From NCBI GenBank assembly GCA_973895155.1, contig OZ316895.1:21266001-21330000 (forward strand): a DNA stretch of 64,000 nucleotides, given 5' to 3'. Both the position numbers and the translations under genes were made by a program. Shown here piece by piece: positions 1-11,086 of the stretch (position 1 is its first letter; each line of letters begins with the position of its first letter). The DNA comes from Marsupella aquatica (lineage: Eukaryota; Marchantiophyta). Below the pieces are notes generated by a model. It was not told the DNA's origin. It saw nothing but the letters and a program-made list of their open reading frames with translations, and made no database searches.

Positions 1-767
1 CGTTCCATAGTTATGGATACAAACGGTGCTTTCATTCACCAGAACTGGTAATTATCAAAGATCACAAAATACTCACGAATTTTCACCCAGACTGTTTTAT
101 GTTTTGAAGAATTTCCATTCATCTGTTTACATTAACAGTCTTCGGTTGTTTCAAATCACAATTGAAAATCTGCTTTCATGTGATATTTTCATCCGAACTC
201 TTAATTTCTGCGGATTGGGTAATTTGGCGACTTAAACTACAGCGAATAGTAAAACATCTCTGATTGGAACAAACTCCTGTTGGCTTCAATACCACCGTTT
301 GCAACTCTTCCATCAGAGCATTGATTTTAAAGGAATACTGGTTCTCTCGTATAGACTCTTGATTTCCACAGAAGATTACAGGTCCTCTCGTGTAGTCTCT
401 TGATTTCAACCACGGAGTCTCGTATAGGTAATTATGCGCTCAAGATTATAGTACTTCATGACGGAAGCCAGCTTTTTTCCCATTCAATACCAGCAAATCC
501 AGCATCAGCTTTCTTCACTCCAAAAAAAGTTCTGACTAAGATGTCAACTTGAACATCATCTGGCGGAAAATTTTGCAATGGTCCTGGGCAAGTATAAACG
601 TGGAGCTCTGCCCTTAAAGTTTACTCTTGTCATCGAGACAGTTCCCAATCTCGGCTCATCTCCAAATACATGGAGAAACCTGGAGCAGGCTAACCACTCT
701 AACCTCCAAAGACTTCATGAGGAGTATCTATTAGTCAGACCTTCTATGCATTGACATAATCATGCTA

Positions 768-2543
768 TCACTCGCCAAATCTCCAGCCAGATCTATAGGC
801 CTTTCCTGGGCGGAGTCTGTCAATTAAAGGCAACCAATTTGGGCCAAGCAGCTCAACAATCTTAGTGTATTTCAGTGGCCCGGCCCTTGCCCCCTTGAAT
901 CCTGGAATGGAATCCACCAAAGCGATAGTAATATCCACAGCTTCCTCGTCATCGCCAGCCACAAAGACAGCATGTGGGTTGCTCACAGGCGGAGGATCCA
1001 AGATCAATCCCTGCCACACATGAAGACCCGCTTACATTAGCTACAATTTGACCAGCTTGGGGAAAGGAAAGTCGCCAAAGAAAACCAAGGTACATTTGTT
1101 GCACATCACCATCGAGGAAAAACGTGTTCATTCTACTTACACCTTTTCCATAAAATTGACCTGTAGTGCTAATTGATCTATCTAGTCCTAGAATAGGAGC
1201 ATTTTGCGGCAGTCATTCCTGAACGCTGCCTAAAAATTGGTCAACATCGATCACTCAGAGCTTCACACAATGATGTAGCCAGCCCAACATGTATCAGTCT
1301 CAGCCTCAATCCCCATCTTCACCTGGAGAGACAGGGCCAGTTCTCCAGCAGCTCTCCTCAAAGCAATCACAAAAGCATTCATCCACAAAATATTTTCCAT
1401 AGCTATTTTAAGGATGAGCGAAATGGAGGGCAGACGTGCTCACAGAGAAAACATGTTTGAAGGCAGTAGTCCATCGAGCAGGAACACCCAACGCTTCCTG
1501 GCTTAACAGCGTCGACGAAACCTGACCCCAGGCACTCTCGTCCAACAAATAAAGGATATTTGTCGTGTCAACAATGATTTTCCCTTCCAACGGCTTGGCA
1601 AGAGATTTCAACAGTGCCTCCCGTTCCGCAAGTGTACCCTGCAGCGCACAATCTCGTTTGTTGACTCAAATCAAGTGTCGAAACGTATCCAGGAATTTGC
1701 CTAAACGGGCATCGTACTTAGCGATCTAAATGGGAGTCTAAAGCCCTACTGCAAATGAGAGTTAGTGAATGGGCCGTCACTCAGCACACACCCAATTTAC
1801 AGGAAATGCAAACAACAATGCAAACAACTAACTGTCAGAGAAAGGTTTACGAGCAAATTATTTCGGAGATCTAACCAATGAGCCACAAACTATCTAAATC
1901 GATGCTGAAGATGTGAGTTGGAAGCAAGAAGGGGACGTCCAAATGAGAGAGCTACGCAGTACAGCAGGCTGGCAGCGAAATCTACATACCATCTGGAAAC
2001 GACATCTTAGTAATAGAAAAGAGTACTGATGTCAAATATGAACGGGATATCTGGGCAGAAGCCCACACGAAGTACCCCAACATTACTAACCAACATTTAG
2101 TGTTCAGCGAAAACTATCACAACTTACAAGACCCTTTTCGCGTGTCAGCATACTTTTCTCCTCTCTCGTTCGCTGTAATCAGGCTATATGTATGCAAGCC
2201 CTTCGTTGTCACAATGACCTTCTACCCTCTATGTCAGACTCCACATTCCACAAAACAGATTCACAAACTATGAATGAGCCGAATGACTGAGGAGAATAAT
2301 TACCGAAACTGTCCAGATAATCACGTCTCCAGCTGCAGCAGCTTCATGTAACGCGAGGCCTTTGACAGGCTTCTTCACAGCTTCTGAGACTTCTGCAGCA
2401 GCTGCTTTCGCCTTGGCAGCATCCCGGGACCCCAAGATGACAGAGAAACCAGCCGACGCCAGCCTGTTCACCAGAGCTCCACCAATGTTCCCGGTGCCTG
2501 GGATGACCGAGATCGTGAGACCCTTCAACTTCGCAGCGGCCAT
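768..2543 (-). CDS. F420-dependent NADP oxidoreductase-like protein (copy 1)
   Basis: Three exons on the minus strand: 2304-2543, 1444-1638 and 768-1010, all joined in phase 0 with GT..AG introns, giving 225 residues. Exon 1 starts MAAAKLKGLTISVIPGTGNI and shows the Rossmann nucleotide-binding glycine motif GTGNIGG near residues 16-22, followed by VILGSRDAAKAKAAA, the end of the second strand. This is the signature of the Pfam F420_oxidored family (F420-dependent NADPH reductases and their cofactor-uncertain plant relatives). Exon 2 carries DESAWGQVSSTLL and ARWTTAFKHVF, typical of the family. Exon 3 has DPPPVSNPHAVFVAGDD. Land plants are not known to rely on F420, so NADP(H) is the likely ligand and the substrate is unknown. 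The splice sites are conserved in the copy at 13420-15188, which supports the model. Confidence 0.85.
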
Positions 2544-2651
2544 GATTGAACAATTGAGCTTTCGTTTACAGATGACAACTCTCAAGGTAAGGCTTGAAAT
2601 CAACAATGGACAATTCCGAGCTCTTTGCAAGCTCTGAGAATCATGCTGCGA

Positions 2652-2657
2652 TTTATA
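2652..2657 (-). promoter_or_regulatory. TATA box of oxidoreductase copy 1
   Basis: TATAAA on the minus strand, about 110 bases upstream of the start codon. The surrounding block (CTCTATAAAT followed by an ATGATTCTC-like stretch) is conserved at the same distance in the other inverted arm, at 13302-13307. This argues for a real core promoter kept in both copies. Confidence 0.55.
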
Positions 2658-3029
2658 GAGCGATGGGCAGAGAGGGCGGATGCGCGAGTGTCCCACAATT
2701 TGGCAAAATTTTCAATCCTTTCGTACGCTGCTGCTTTCATGCGCCCAATTGGTCAACAAATCTCGACTCCCCTGGGCCCAATTTTAGCTCTAAACCAGCA
2801 GAATTAGAAAACAGAACAATTCCTGAGATGGGGCAGGAAGAGTACAACAATTACATGTGGCACGAATAATTCTATAGGAAGGTGGCGATCGAACAACGTA
2901 CCTGCCACTCGGAATCCTCCTACCCACCTTCCTAGGAAAGATGCTGGTGCATGCATTTGCCTTTCGGCTATGCATTTGTTTATTCTCTACACTATCCTTT
3001 CGAGACGCTCGTGCATGTATCTGCCGTTT

Positions 3030-3112
3030 GCATGCATTGTTATTCTGTAAATTCTAATTGCATGCATTGTTATTCTGTAAATTCTAAGGATTATTATTAT
3101 TATTATTATTAT
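3030..3112. repeat. Short direct repeat and (ATT)n microsatellite
   Basis: Two near-identical copies of a 32-bp unit (GCATGCATTGTTATTCTGTA followed by AATTCTAA) sit side by side and run into about seven ATT units at 3090-3112. This lies immediately before the retroelement fragment. Confidence 0.8.
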
Positions 3113-3146
3113 GATGCTGCTTGGGACTCTTGCTACCATGGAGTAG

Positions 3147-3646
3147 CCACATGTTCTCCCCTCTCGGGATGGTATTTTTGACCGACGGCGGGTGGATCTG
3201 GTCTTTTCTAGGGCTGGGGTTCGTGCTGTTGGGGATGTGGTTGTTGCTGATCCTACTGGGGGAAGCCATGTCATGGTTGCCGACCATGTGCCTGGCCATG
3301 TTGCGGCCAAGGCAGCTTGGTTCAAGGAGGAGGCCTATGTTATCTGGGGGATCTTTTTTACCCCTTTGCCCTTGAGGTTTTTGGTGCTCTCCACCCTACC
3401 TTTGACCCGTTCCTACAGGCCTGTGCAGTTTTTTGTATTGACAGAAGACCTTTCCTGCTTGTTTCAGTCATCACTGCCTTTTTCCAGCAACAGGTGTCTG
3501 TGGCTCTTCAACGGGCCCAGGATTTTACCCTCCTTCGTAGGGTTGAGGCAGTTGGTTTTAGGGCCTACCGCCAGGTTCCGCTTCGTGACCCTCCTATGCG
3601 GTTTACTCCAGAACTCTACCATGCCTTTCAGTTCTTTGCTCCGTAG
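3147..3646 (+). pseudogene. C-terminal fragment of a retroelement protein (PD-(D/E)XK-like end)
   Basis: Two overlapping reading frames join at a T-run near 3352 and read as one decayed C-terminus. The first part has GVRAVGDVVVADPT and AAKAAWFKEEAYV; the second has FALEVFGALHPTFDPFLQAC and ends at a stop at 3646. The order 'D-V-V..DP ... AAxAAxxKxxxY ... P-A-xE-x-x-GALHP' resembles the restriction-like endonuclease tail found after the reverse transcriptase of some non-LTR elements. No reverse transcriptase domain is present upstream, so this is a 5'-truncated copy. The frameshift and the in-frame TAG at 3144 mean it is not functional. The family assignment is from pattern memory and is moderate only. 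Confidence 0.45.
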
Positions 3647-4214
3647 GGTATTAGCTTTCACGGCTCCTTTGTAGGTTTCATTTTTGTCTTTGTTCTTTCT
3701 TTGGCTTTTGGTTGGGGACCCCTTGGCTTGTTTTTCTTGGGGCCCTTTCCCCTCTTTTCCTCCCCTTCATTTGGTTGTTTTGCCTTTGGGATCTTGTCTT
3801 CCGGTTGAGCATTTTCTGCCTTTGTGTAGTGTGATATATATCTTGATCTTGGCTAGGCTTGACTACCCCTTCTTAAGAACGTGAATAGTAATAGAGGAGA
3901 GTACAATAAACTGTAAACAAAATATATTTACTATTTGAATTCTTTGAAGGTTAATGAAATAATAAAAAAACCATTATGTTTGGTCCATCATTTTAACAAT
4001 TATACATACCATAGCATACTCCTTTCTATGCACTTATATTAAGGTGGGCCCTAGAGTCAAGGTGTAGAAGCTTCACTCTAGAAGCCTACAGTAGATCTCA
4101 ACTCTACTTCCCTACGCGCTTTATATAATTATAAGATATGTAACAAAGGTTATAGGTGGGTAGCTATTCTACTCGAAGCTCCTATTGTCATAACTAGCCT
4201 GATGAAAATAACTA
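3647..4214. other. Non-coding, AT-rich after the retroelement fragment
   Basis: Pyrimidine-rich for the first 200 bases, then AT-rich with an AATAAA at about 3905. At 4060-4095 there is a short segment (GTAGAAGCTTCACTCTAGAA) related to the interior of the small Helitron at 15311-15601. No gene seen. Confidence 0.6.
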
Positions 4215-4735
4215 GGCTGCCACTATTTGTTGGCATAATAATTTATACATTGCTACTTGTTTTTTTTTCTTTCTATTTCTCATAATGTCACTGTTTTCAT
4301 GTGTGGGCTAAGAAAGTAATCTAGGTTAGCTCCCTCAGACTGAATGGCTCTCCTTCACATCCAACTCCTTCACATCCAATGGCTCTTGTCACACCTAGTT
4401 CTGTGATCGGATGGCTCTAGTGTCCCTCAAGGTGACTGTGACCACTGTCAGCAAGACAGATGAAGTTGTGTGCGAGGACAGGCTGGGCATAGGATGGGAG
4501 GAGTGGACCACACCCCACCCACCCCTCAATGAACTGACCCAGGGGTGGTCAAAGTCACCTTGAGGGAAACTCAGGCTGTCTAATCAAGAAATTGGGTGCG
4601 ATGACAGCCATAGGATGTGAAAGAGCTAACCTGAATTAATTTTTATAACCCATAAACAAATATAGTGACATTGTGCTGAATAGGAAACATTCAGTGGCAA
4701 GGTATGTATGCCAAAAAAGAGTGGCAATCTTGTGA
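4215..4735. mobile_element. Foldback element (MITE-like) with about 200-bp inverted arms
   Basis: The two ends of this stretch are inverted copies of each other over most of their length. The left arm carries GCCACTATTTGTTGGCATA, ATGTCACTGTTTTCATG and AGGTTAGCTCCCTCAG. The right arm carries the reverse complements of GCCACTCTTTTTTGGCATA, AATGTCACTATATTTG and AGGTTAGCTC. An inner pair, CCCTCAAGGTGACT at about 4430 and its reverse complement at about 4555, continues the symmetry. There is no coding capacity. No clear target-site duplication was found, so the exact ends and the superfamily are uncertain. Confidence 0.7.
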
Positions 4736-5018
4736 ATCCCAATTCCTACTTATTATTCTATTTCCATTCATTATTTGCTCTTGACCCTCATTTTGACTTC
4801 TTTGCTAGATAATAATATATAATTGAAACCTAGTACAAACTGGAAGGAGACACCATTTACAGGTTGCATTTCAATCAAAAGTGTAAACAATGTTATCTGA
4901 GTTCATTTAGAAATATCTAACTACACAAGAATGAAAAAATATTTTCCGCCCGACGACTTTTAATGAGTTGTTACCCTTCTCCGACCCTTCTTGCCAACCC
5001 AAGCAAAGGTCAACCAGT
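4736..5018. other. Non-coding spacer
   Basis: AT-rich up to about 4945, then more GC-balanced up to the plastid rRNA fragment. The last 70 bases might also derive from plastid DNA, but I could not recognise them. Confidence 0.4.
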
Positions 5019-5134
5019 GAGACAGTGGGGGATAAGCTTCATTGTCGAGAGGGAAACAGCCCAGATCACCAGCTAAGGCCCCTAAATGACCGCTAAGTGG
5101 TAAAGGAGGTAGGAGTGCAAAGACAGCCAGGAGG
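5019..5134 (+). pseudogene. rrn23: Plastid 23S rRNA fragment in the nucleus (NUPT)
   Basis: About 115 bases read as an internal part of 23S rRNA of the chloroplast type. Landmarks are GATAAGCTTCATTGTCGAGA, GGGAAACAGCCCAGATCACC, AGCTAAGGCCCCTAAATGAC and GACAGCCAGGAGG, corresponding to roughly nucleotides 1010-1130 of a bacterial 23S rRNA. The match stops abruptly after CCAGGAGG, where AT-rich nuclear sequence begins. The fragment is too short to function. It is best explained as plastid DNA inserted into a nuclear chromosome, because nuclear genes with introns lie on both sides. Confidence 0.88.
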
Positions 5135-5887
5135 GTTATTAATTCGTTAATATAAAATAACGATTTGAAAAATAACCCTTTCTTTTAAAACATATGAACT
5201 TTATTCCATTGCAATCCCACCTTATTCAGGAAGGTTTTTTATTATGATAACAAGCATTCCCTTATTGCTTTCTATTCGATGGATTTCCATATTAAATGTT
5301 ATGAGCAAGTCCATCCAAGCTTTGGTACATCCGGGCTTCAGTTTCCAATTTCCAGAAAATTTAACCTGACGGACAACTTGACTCCTTGCCGGGCAACTTG
5401 ACGTAAAACTGTCAAATGACGGGCCAAAAAGACAATTTGACGCATATCCACACTGATTCCCTAGCCATTCCCGGTTTTGCCCCGAACTCCCCGTACTCCC
5501 CCGGGCTAGTGAGCCAGTCCCCCGCTTCGGGATCGTGGCCGGCCGGGGTCGGGGTCGGGGTTGGGGTCGGGTCGGGTGGGTGGGGGGACCAGGCGAGGTC
5601 GGGGCTGGGCCGGGTCGAAAATGGTGGGGGACCGGGCGAGGTCGGGGCCGGGCCGGGTCGAGGGGCCGGGCAGGGCCGGGTCGGGGCTGGGGCCGGGAAT
5701 TTTCTTCTTATTAAAATCTGTAATAAACATTAATTAATTAACATGATTTGTTTGTCGTTGCGTTTCATTCAAAGAGTCCTCTGATTTCTTTCGACAATCC
5801 ACTCGAAATCGAATCGAACTGAAATCCTTCCTCTTCAACATCGAAGACGGTGCTCACGAACCATCGATCGACCGCTGAGCACCAGAA
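5135..5887. other. Spacer and 5' region of the QCR7 gene
   Basis: AT-rich for 200 bases, then a repeated CGGGCAACTTGACG-like motif at 5370-5450, then the G-rich repeat described separately. From about 5740 to 5887 is the likely promoter and 5' leader of the downstream gene. No TATA box can be named with confidence. Confidence 0.4.
5530..5700 (+). repeat. G-rich GGGGTCGGG-type simple repeat
   Basis: Irregular tandem runs built from GGGGTCGGG, GGGCCGGG and GGTGGGTGGGGGG. The plus strand has many closely spaced G-tracts of three or more, so it could form G-quadruplexes. It ends about 190 bases before the QCR7 start codon. The open frames through it on both strands are low-complexity G/P/R runs and are not taken as genes. 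Confidence 0.75.
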
Positions 5888-7353
5888 ATGGCGAAGTTCT
5901 TGAGCAAGCTGACGGAGCCGATGTGGAACTGGGCCTCACGTCGATACCAAGCTGCCGTCGCCAGAGAGCTGAAGAAGTATGGTATGTAGCTCTCGATCCA
6001 TCCGTTTCCGTGAGATCCTGAGAGTGTCGGCAAGTAATTCGCCTTCTGTGTTGCGTTGCGACCATTTTTTCTGAGCCTGTGGGTGTTGATAGGCGTAGAT
6101 CTGCTCTGCATACGAGGAATTCTTCCGGGTGTCGTTGCGACTCACATTTTAGGGTTCTGCTTGCGCAGTGTTCAATTGCATTGATTTAGTAGACGTTTGT
6201 GGAAATTGGAGTGTGATGAAAGAAAGGAGCAATGCCCAACAGAGGACCCTCGTTTCCTAGAGTTCTGCGTGTGCAGTGTTGAATTGGATGGCGAAACCTG
6301 ATTTAATAGAGCTTCGTGGAAATTCGAGTGTGATAAAGCGATGAACAAACAGAGGACCCCTCGTTTCTTAGGGTTCTGCTTTTGCAGTGTTCAATTGGTT
6401 GGGCGAAACCTGATTGAATACATCTTTGTGGAAATTCGAGTATGATGAAAGAAAGGAGCAATGAACAAACAGAGGACCCTCGTTCCTTAGGGTTCTGCGT
6501 GTGCAGTGTTCAATTGGATGGGCAAAACTTAATTCAATAGATCTATGCAAATTGGAGTATGATGAAAAAAAGGAGCAATGCACTAACAGAGAGCAGAGAT
6601 TGCTTGTTGTTCTGGCAACAAAGACGCGTGGTCTCAAGTTTCTAAGCACTTTTGGGCGCCTTGTTGTACATACCGTCAGGCTTGAGGTATGATGATCTCT
6701 TCGACGAGATGTACGATGTCGACATCCAGGAAGCTCTGTCACGGTTGCCAAGGTCCGTCGTCGATGCCCGAAGTGCCCGAATCAAGAGGGCAATGGATTG
6801 TTCGATGAAGCACGTCTATCTGCCCAAGGATCTACAGGTTTGGAACTTCTACCCAATTTTTGGTGTTATAAAGGGTGAATCGTATGCTTTTATTAAAAAA
6901 TTATCCAAGGTGGTTATTGATTTATTCTTCAAGGTTGTGTGAATTTATGACAACATGCAGAATGTTCAACCATAGTAGAGTGGATTCTCACGATTTCAGC
7001 ATCTCGTCTCCCGTTTTGCAGGCGAAACAGACTCCTTACGACTACTACTTGCAGGACGCTTTGGATATGGTGAGTTTGTGCTCCTTTAGCTTTTTGCTAC
7101 CCAGTAAACCAACCTAACTTTCCAGGAGAGACATTTTAAGTTCTCTGAGCGATATCGCCTTCAGTTGGTTTTCCTGACTTGGGCATAAGCTTTCGCGATT
7201 TCATCCCTTTCTTGGAACTACAGCAGACGTTTCTTTATGGGGCCTTCATGCTGTTTGTCCGTATGACGTTCTTTTGGTGCGTAGGTGAAACTGGAAAAGA
7301 AAGAGCGTACGGAATTGGGTTCAAGCTTGCCATACAACCGAGAAATACCATGA
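5888..7353 (+). CDS. QCR7: Cytochrome b-c1 complex subunit 7 (mitochondrial complex III)
   Basis: Four exons: 5888-5981, 6680-6837, 7022-7069 and 7285-7353. They join in phase with GT..AG introns to give 122 residues, the usual plant size. The protein starts MAKFLSKLTEPMWNWASRRY. Family landmarks are GLRYDDLFDEMYDVDIQEAL, RIKRAMDCSMKHVYLPKD, QTPYDYYLQDAL and the short C-terminus SLPYNREIP. This is the UCR_14kD family (UQCRB in animals). The protein is a matrix-facing subunit of ubiquinol-cytochrome c reductase needed for complex assembly and carries no redox centre. No cleavable presequence is expected or seen. Intron 1 is unusually repeat-rich. Confidence 0.95.
6151..6600. repeat. About four tandem 108-119-bp repeats in QCR7 intron 1
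   Basis: Units begin at about 6151, 6259, 6370 and 6489 with AGGGTTCTGC (or AGAGTTCTGC). Each continues through GTGCAGTGTTCAATTGGATG, GGAAATTCGAGTGTGATGAA and AACAGAGGACCCTCGTTTC. The units have diverged from one another, so the array is not recent. It makes up most of the first intron. Confidence 0.85.
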
Positions 7354-9246
7354 GGAATTTGGAGCTTCAATTCCCACCTGAGCCCGTACAGTGACCGGAA
7401 CAATCATATTTTTACTTCTGTTCAAAGCACATTTTTTCTCTGAGGACGAATTGGTAGAGACAGTATATATAAGTCTTGTTAGAAGTAGCTTAGAAATGTG
7501 GATTCCATGGTTGATAGCTGGCCTCAATTTCTGTTCCGGTACCCACGAAGCTAAAAATGGATGAGCTTGATTTGTCAGCCATTCAAATGGATCAGTGTCA
7601 ACTATCAATTTATACATATTTCTAAAATTCCCTTAGATGGAGAAATCCCCTTTGCTGCAGGACATGATTGTAGTTTCTCGCTTTTGGACAATTTGCAACG
7701 TCCTCTTTCTTGTCAGGAGTAGAATTTTCTAAGGTAGATATGGATCTATGTCCTTGTTGAAGAAGACCAGGAAGTCTACGTATTAGGCCAACTCAGCGTA
7801 GGGGATCAGTCGCTTCCACATCCCTTACCGATTTAGTGCTGCGTGTGAATGTGAGCAAGGCTATTTCATCACACACAAATGGCTATCAGCGCATATCCTT
7901 TGGATTAAGTGAGCGGCCTTGATACAAATGTGAGGTTAATATTCTTTCAGGAGATGCAAGGGATTCAGAGGACTCAAGGCCTGAGTCCCAAAACTTAGAA
8001 TGGCCATTTTTACTTCATCCTTGACAGCATCTTCTCGGGCAACTTTGGTTTCAAGTGATGCCACAGAATTAGCAAGGGCGCTGTTATATGTTTGTTTCAT
8101 TCCTAAGGTAGTACTGGTCGGGGGATAAGTTGCGAGAATTGAGTGTTACATTGTGATCTCGGATTCATCGTGATCACTGAAGACAGGGATTCGTGTATGT
8201 TCTTTGAGGGTTCGGTAATAAGCATCTAAAGATATAAGTGTGGACCAGAACTGAACGCGAAGTTGGAAGAGGACTGTGACTTTTCATTCTAATGATAAGT
8301 GCAAAAAAGTGAAAGATTCCTGATCAAAGTGGCACGTTATATGAGTTTCTAAGAGACTTCGCAGGCCTTGCTGATGGTTTTGCAAAGGAAACATGCGAAT
8401 GGTCTGCTGAAGCTGCAGAATCCTATCTCCGGCAAGGATTTGCCTGTGATTCTCTTCAGCAACGTTGTGGAGCAGTGGATGCGCCTGCTACAGAGGGTTG
8501 AATGTAACTTTATCACAAAACTGGTCGGGTGTCTAATGGAGTCCAATGATTAGTGTTTGCGTCATGTGAGTGTCTGGTATGGTAATTTCACTTCCCCGTC
8601 GCAATAAAGGAATTTTGGGAACAAACAAGGAACGAGGCAAGGTTTTGCTAAAAGGCTGTGTTTAAATGGAAATCCGGATCATTGGAGGGTATTTTTACAA
8701 AAGCTATGTTCTGAAATCTTTTTAAAATTACGATGCAAGACCTGAATCACGTGGTATCTAACATCGTCTTCACCACATGGAGAGAGTAGGACATGGGGAC
8801 ACCTTAACATGAGTCACTCATCAAGACTGAAATGCCTTTTATCTTCATCTTCCGAAGGTATTTGTAGACTTGTAGTATCAAGGAGCCCATGGCGAAGACC
8901 AATTTTCATTGCCCCCGTCATTAGATGTGCTGTCAGATTGGTCTGTAGGTGACACTAAGAAAGGACAGAATGGATAGCAGAAGTATAACTTAGAGAAATC
9001 CAAAGGGTGTTTTAGCAGACATATAACATCCTTTGGATTCAGGTTCTATCCACACAGTAGGCAAAGGTAAACCTCTGAGGGGCAGGGTTAGCCTCAATTA
9101 AAAAAAACAGAGACCTCGAAGACGAGGCTCCGAGCTGCAGGGATTTCCCAATAGATGTAATGAAAGGATGTAAATTCTAAAGAGCCCTTTGCAAGGGGAA
9201 TTGATTGCTGACACTTATAGTAAAAGCCAAGATCACCCAAGGTGAA
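7354..9246. other. Intergenic region after QCR7
   Basis: The first few hundred bases must hold the QCR7 3' UTR. No gene is recognised. A small open frame at 8368-8553 on the plus strand has coding-like composition but matches nothing I know and has no supporting splice structure. Confidence 0.4.
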
Positions 9247-10643
9247 TCATTCGATCTCGTCCTCATTATCACCACCGAAGGAAAGGAGGGATACCTTGGC
9301 TTTCTTCCTTTTGGGCTCGAGAGATTGATGTCCGTCGCTTTTGGAAACAACTTCTACTCCTATTCTATTTTCTAGGTCCCCAGAGTGACTCTTTCCGTTC
9401 CGAACTTCCTCAATTTGTGTCTCTGGTATTGTGCAGGGTCGCTCTGGTACTAAGATCGGCCCGACCGCATCAGCTGTTTCTGCTCCTTGGCTTTGTAGCT
9501 CAGCAGGTCTCTCTGGTACAGTGATAGGCCTGCCCTCCTCAACTTCTTCACCTGCTGCTTCATCCCTCCCAGAAGAGAGCTTTTCCTTTTCCTTGTTCTT
9601 AGTTCGACGGGCATTTCTCTCCTGTTCGGCTTCTCTGATAAGGGTTTTGAAGCTTTCGTCATGGGCCAGGTCGATGGGCATTTTCCCGGCCTTGTTCTCA
9701 GTGGACAAGTTCGCTCCCTTCCTGATTAAGAGCTGCGCGAGCTCCTCTCTTTTCCCTTGCACTGCAAAGTGAAGAGCCGTCATACCCTTCCGATTCCTGG
9801 CATTCACATACGCTCCCGATGCGAGAAGAATGCGCACCGCCTCAGTGTGCCCCTTCTGGCATGCGAAGTGGATGGCTGCCATGTCGTCCATTGCAGCTGC
9901 CCCAACATCCGCACTTGCATCGCAGAGTAGTTTCACCACTTCCGCTTGCCCTGCCCATGCTGCCAAATGGAGTCTTGCTTAATTCGTCAAGGACAATTTT
10001 CACATCTCAGAAAATTACTCTCCTCTATAAGACATTCCTAAAACCCTAAACACCACTCAGCCGAACAGGACATGCATAAGGCTGATAATGAGGAAGAGGG
10101 AAAAACCCAATAACGAGGACGAAAGGATGATTTTATTCAATAGCCATGGTAATTTAAGTAGAGAGGTACATTGCACTCTAGGCAACCTCAAAAGTAGGTG
10201 CAGAACCAAACAATAAAACCCCTAATTCTACAATTTCTATGCACATTGGACAAGAATGTTAGGAGAAACGAGGGCTTCAGGGAATGAAGGAGACGTACAC
10301 AAGCTTGAGTCCAGAACCGCATTGCAAATTCATCTGTTTTTCTCGAAAATCTCTATAAGAGCGACGAAGACAATGGAATCCGAAGGCAGGAGCAGTGCAT
10401 CGCCTCTTGCTGTGTAGAATCAGAAGATGCAGAAGAACCAGAAGAAGAAGAAGAAGAAGAAGAAGAAGAAGAAGAAAAATGCGGAAGTGGCAGCAGTAGC
10501 AGTAAACGAGGATACGGCGTGCGAGACAGTCGGTCGCGGGCATTCCGAGCCTCTGGATCCGCGGCCAAGTATCGGCGCACTGCTTCAACGTTTCCTTCCC
10601 GCGCAGCCTCGTGAAACGAAGTGTCCACGGCACCTTCCGCCAT
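9247..10643 (-). CDS. Ankyrin-repeat protein
   Basis: Two exons on the minus strand, 10516-10643 and 9247-9973, joined with phase 2 at a GT..AG intron, give 284 residues. The start MAEGAVDTSFHEAAREGNVE was chosen because it is the first ATG before the first repeat; the upstream open frame has only GTG codons. About four ankyrin repeats cover residues 9-140, with consensus pieces TPLHLAAWAGQAEVVKLL, AIHFACQKGHTEAVRILL and GMTALHFAVQGKREELAQLL. The intron falls inside the TPLH turn and restores it exactly, which supports the splice sites. The second half is charged and disordered, contains a repeated VPERP motif, and ends with a basic stretch EPKRKKAKVSLLSFGG before acidic residues, possibly a nuclear signal. 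The role is probably a binding adaptor; the partner is unknown. Confidence 0.85.
10431..10476. repeat. (GAA)n microsatellite in the ankyrin gene intron
   Basis: About 14 uninterrupted GAA units plus flanking imperfect units inside the single intron of the ankyrin gene. Confidence 0.9.
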
Positions 10644-10746
10644 CGCCCGGGAGCTCCAAATGCTCCTGGGAGCTGCAATTCTACGAATCGCCCTTCTCAC
10701 CACCACTGCACTAATATATTACTCGGGACAGATTTTGTCGGCTCAG

Positions 10747-10990
10747 GTCCAAGAAGAGTTTAGAGAGCTTCTTCCGTCCTCCACGAATTCGCCATCCACG
10801 CCGTGAACAGCTCGAATTCCTCGTGCTGAAATTTGTGGCTCGAAACTGTTATGGTTTACTTCTTCTCACTGCATTTTTTCAATTTTCTTGCTACTTCTCA
10901 CTGCTTTTCGCGGCCCATGTCCCGAAACAATTTAGAGAGCTTCTTAAGTCCTCCACGAATTCGCCATCCACACCTCGAATTCCTCGGGCT
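10747..10990. repeat. Direct duplication upstream of the ankyrin gene
   Basis: Two copies, at about 10747-10830 and 10920-10990, share TTTAGAGAGCTTCTT, TCCTCCACGAATTCGCCATC and TCGAATTCCTCG.GCTGA. They lie beyond the putative promoter of the minus-strand ankyrin gene. Confidence 0.7.
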
Positions 10991-11086
10991 GACCTTGGTG
11001 ACTCAAATCCCAAAAAACTGCATGTGCGAATTCGGTCCTCCTCTGCTCAAACCCTCTCACTTTTCTCGAATAGAGTAGTGCTGTTG

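Larger units (their letters stand above)
1..2960. repeat. Left arm of a large inverted duplication
   Basis: The reverse complement of this stretch aligns with 12985-16020. The match covers the region upstream of the gene, all three exons, both introns and the downstream region, with many substitutions and small indels. The arm probably continues beyond base 1. It carries the minus-strand oxidoreductase gene, while the other arm carries the plus-strand copy, so the genes diverge from each other with about 10 kb between arms. The level of divergence (exons well conserved, introns less so) points to an old segmental duplication rather than a recent rearrangement. Confidence 0.85.

Noticed and set aside
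5416-5733. Open frames across the G-rich repeat
   Set aside because: Simple-sequence translation (GVGVGVG and PDPDPD-like) without domain or splice support.
8368-8553. Small open frame after QCR7
   Set aside because: Two frames are equally open and neither matches anything known.
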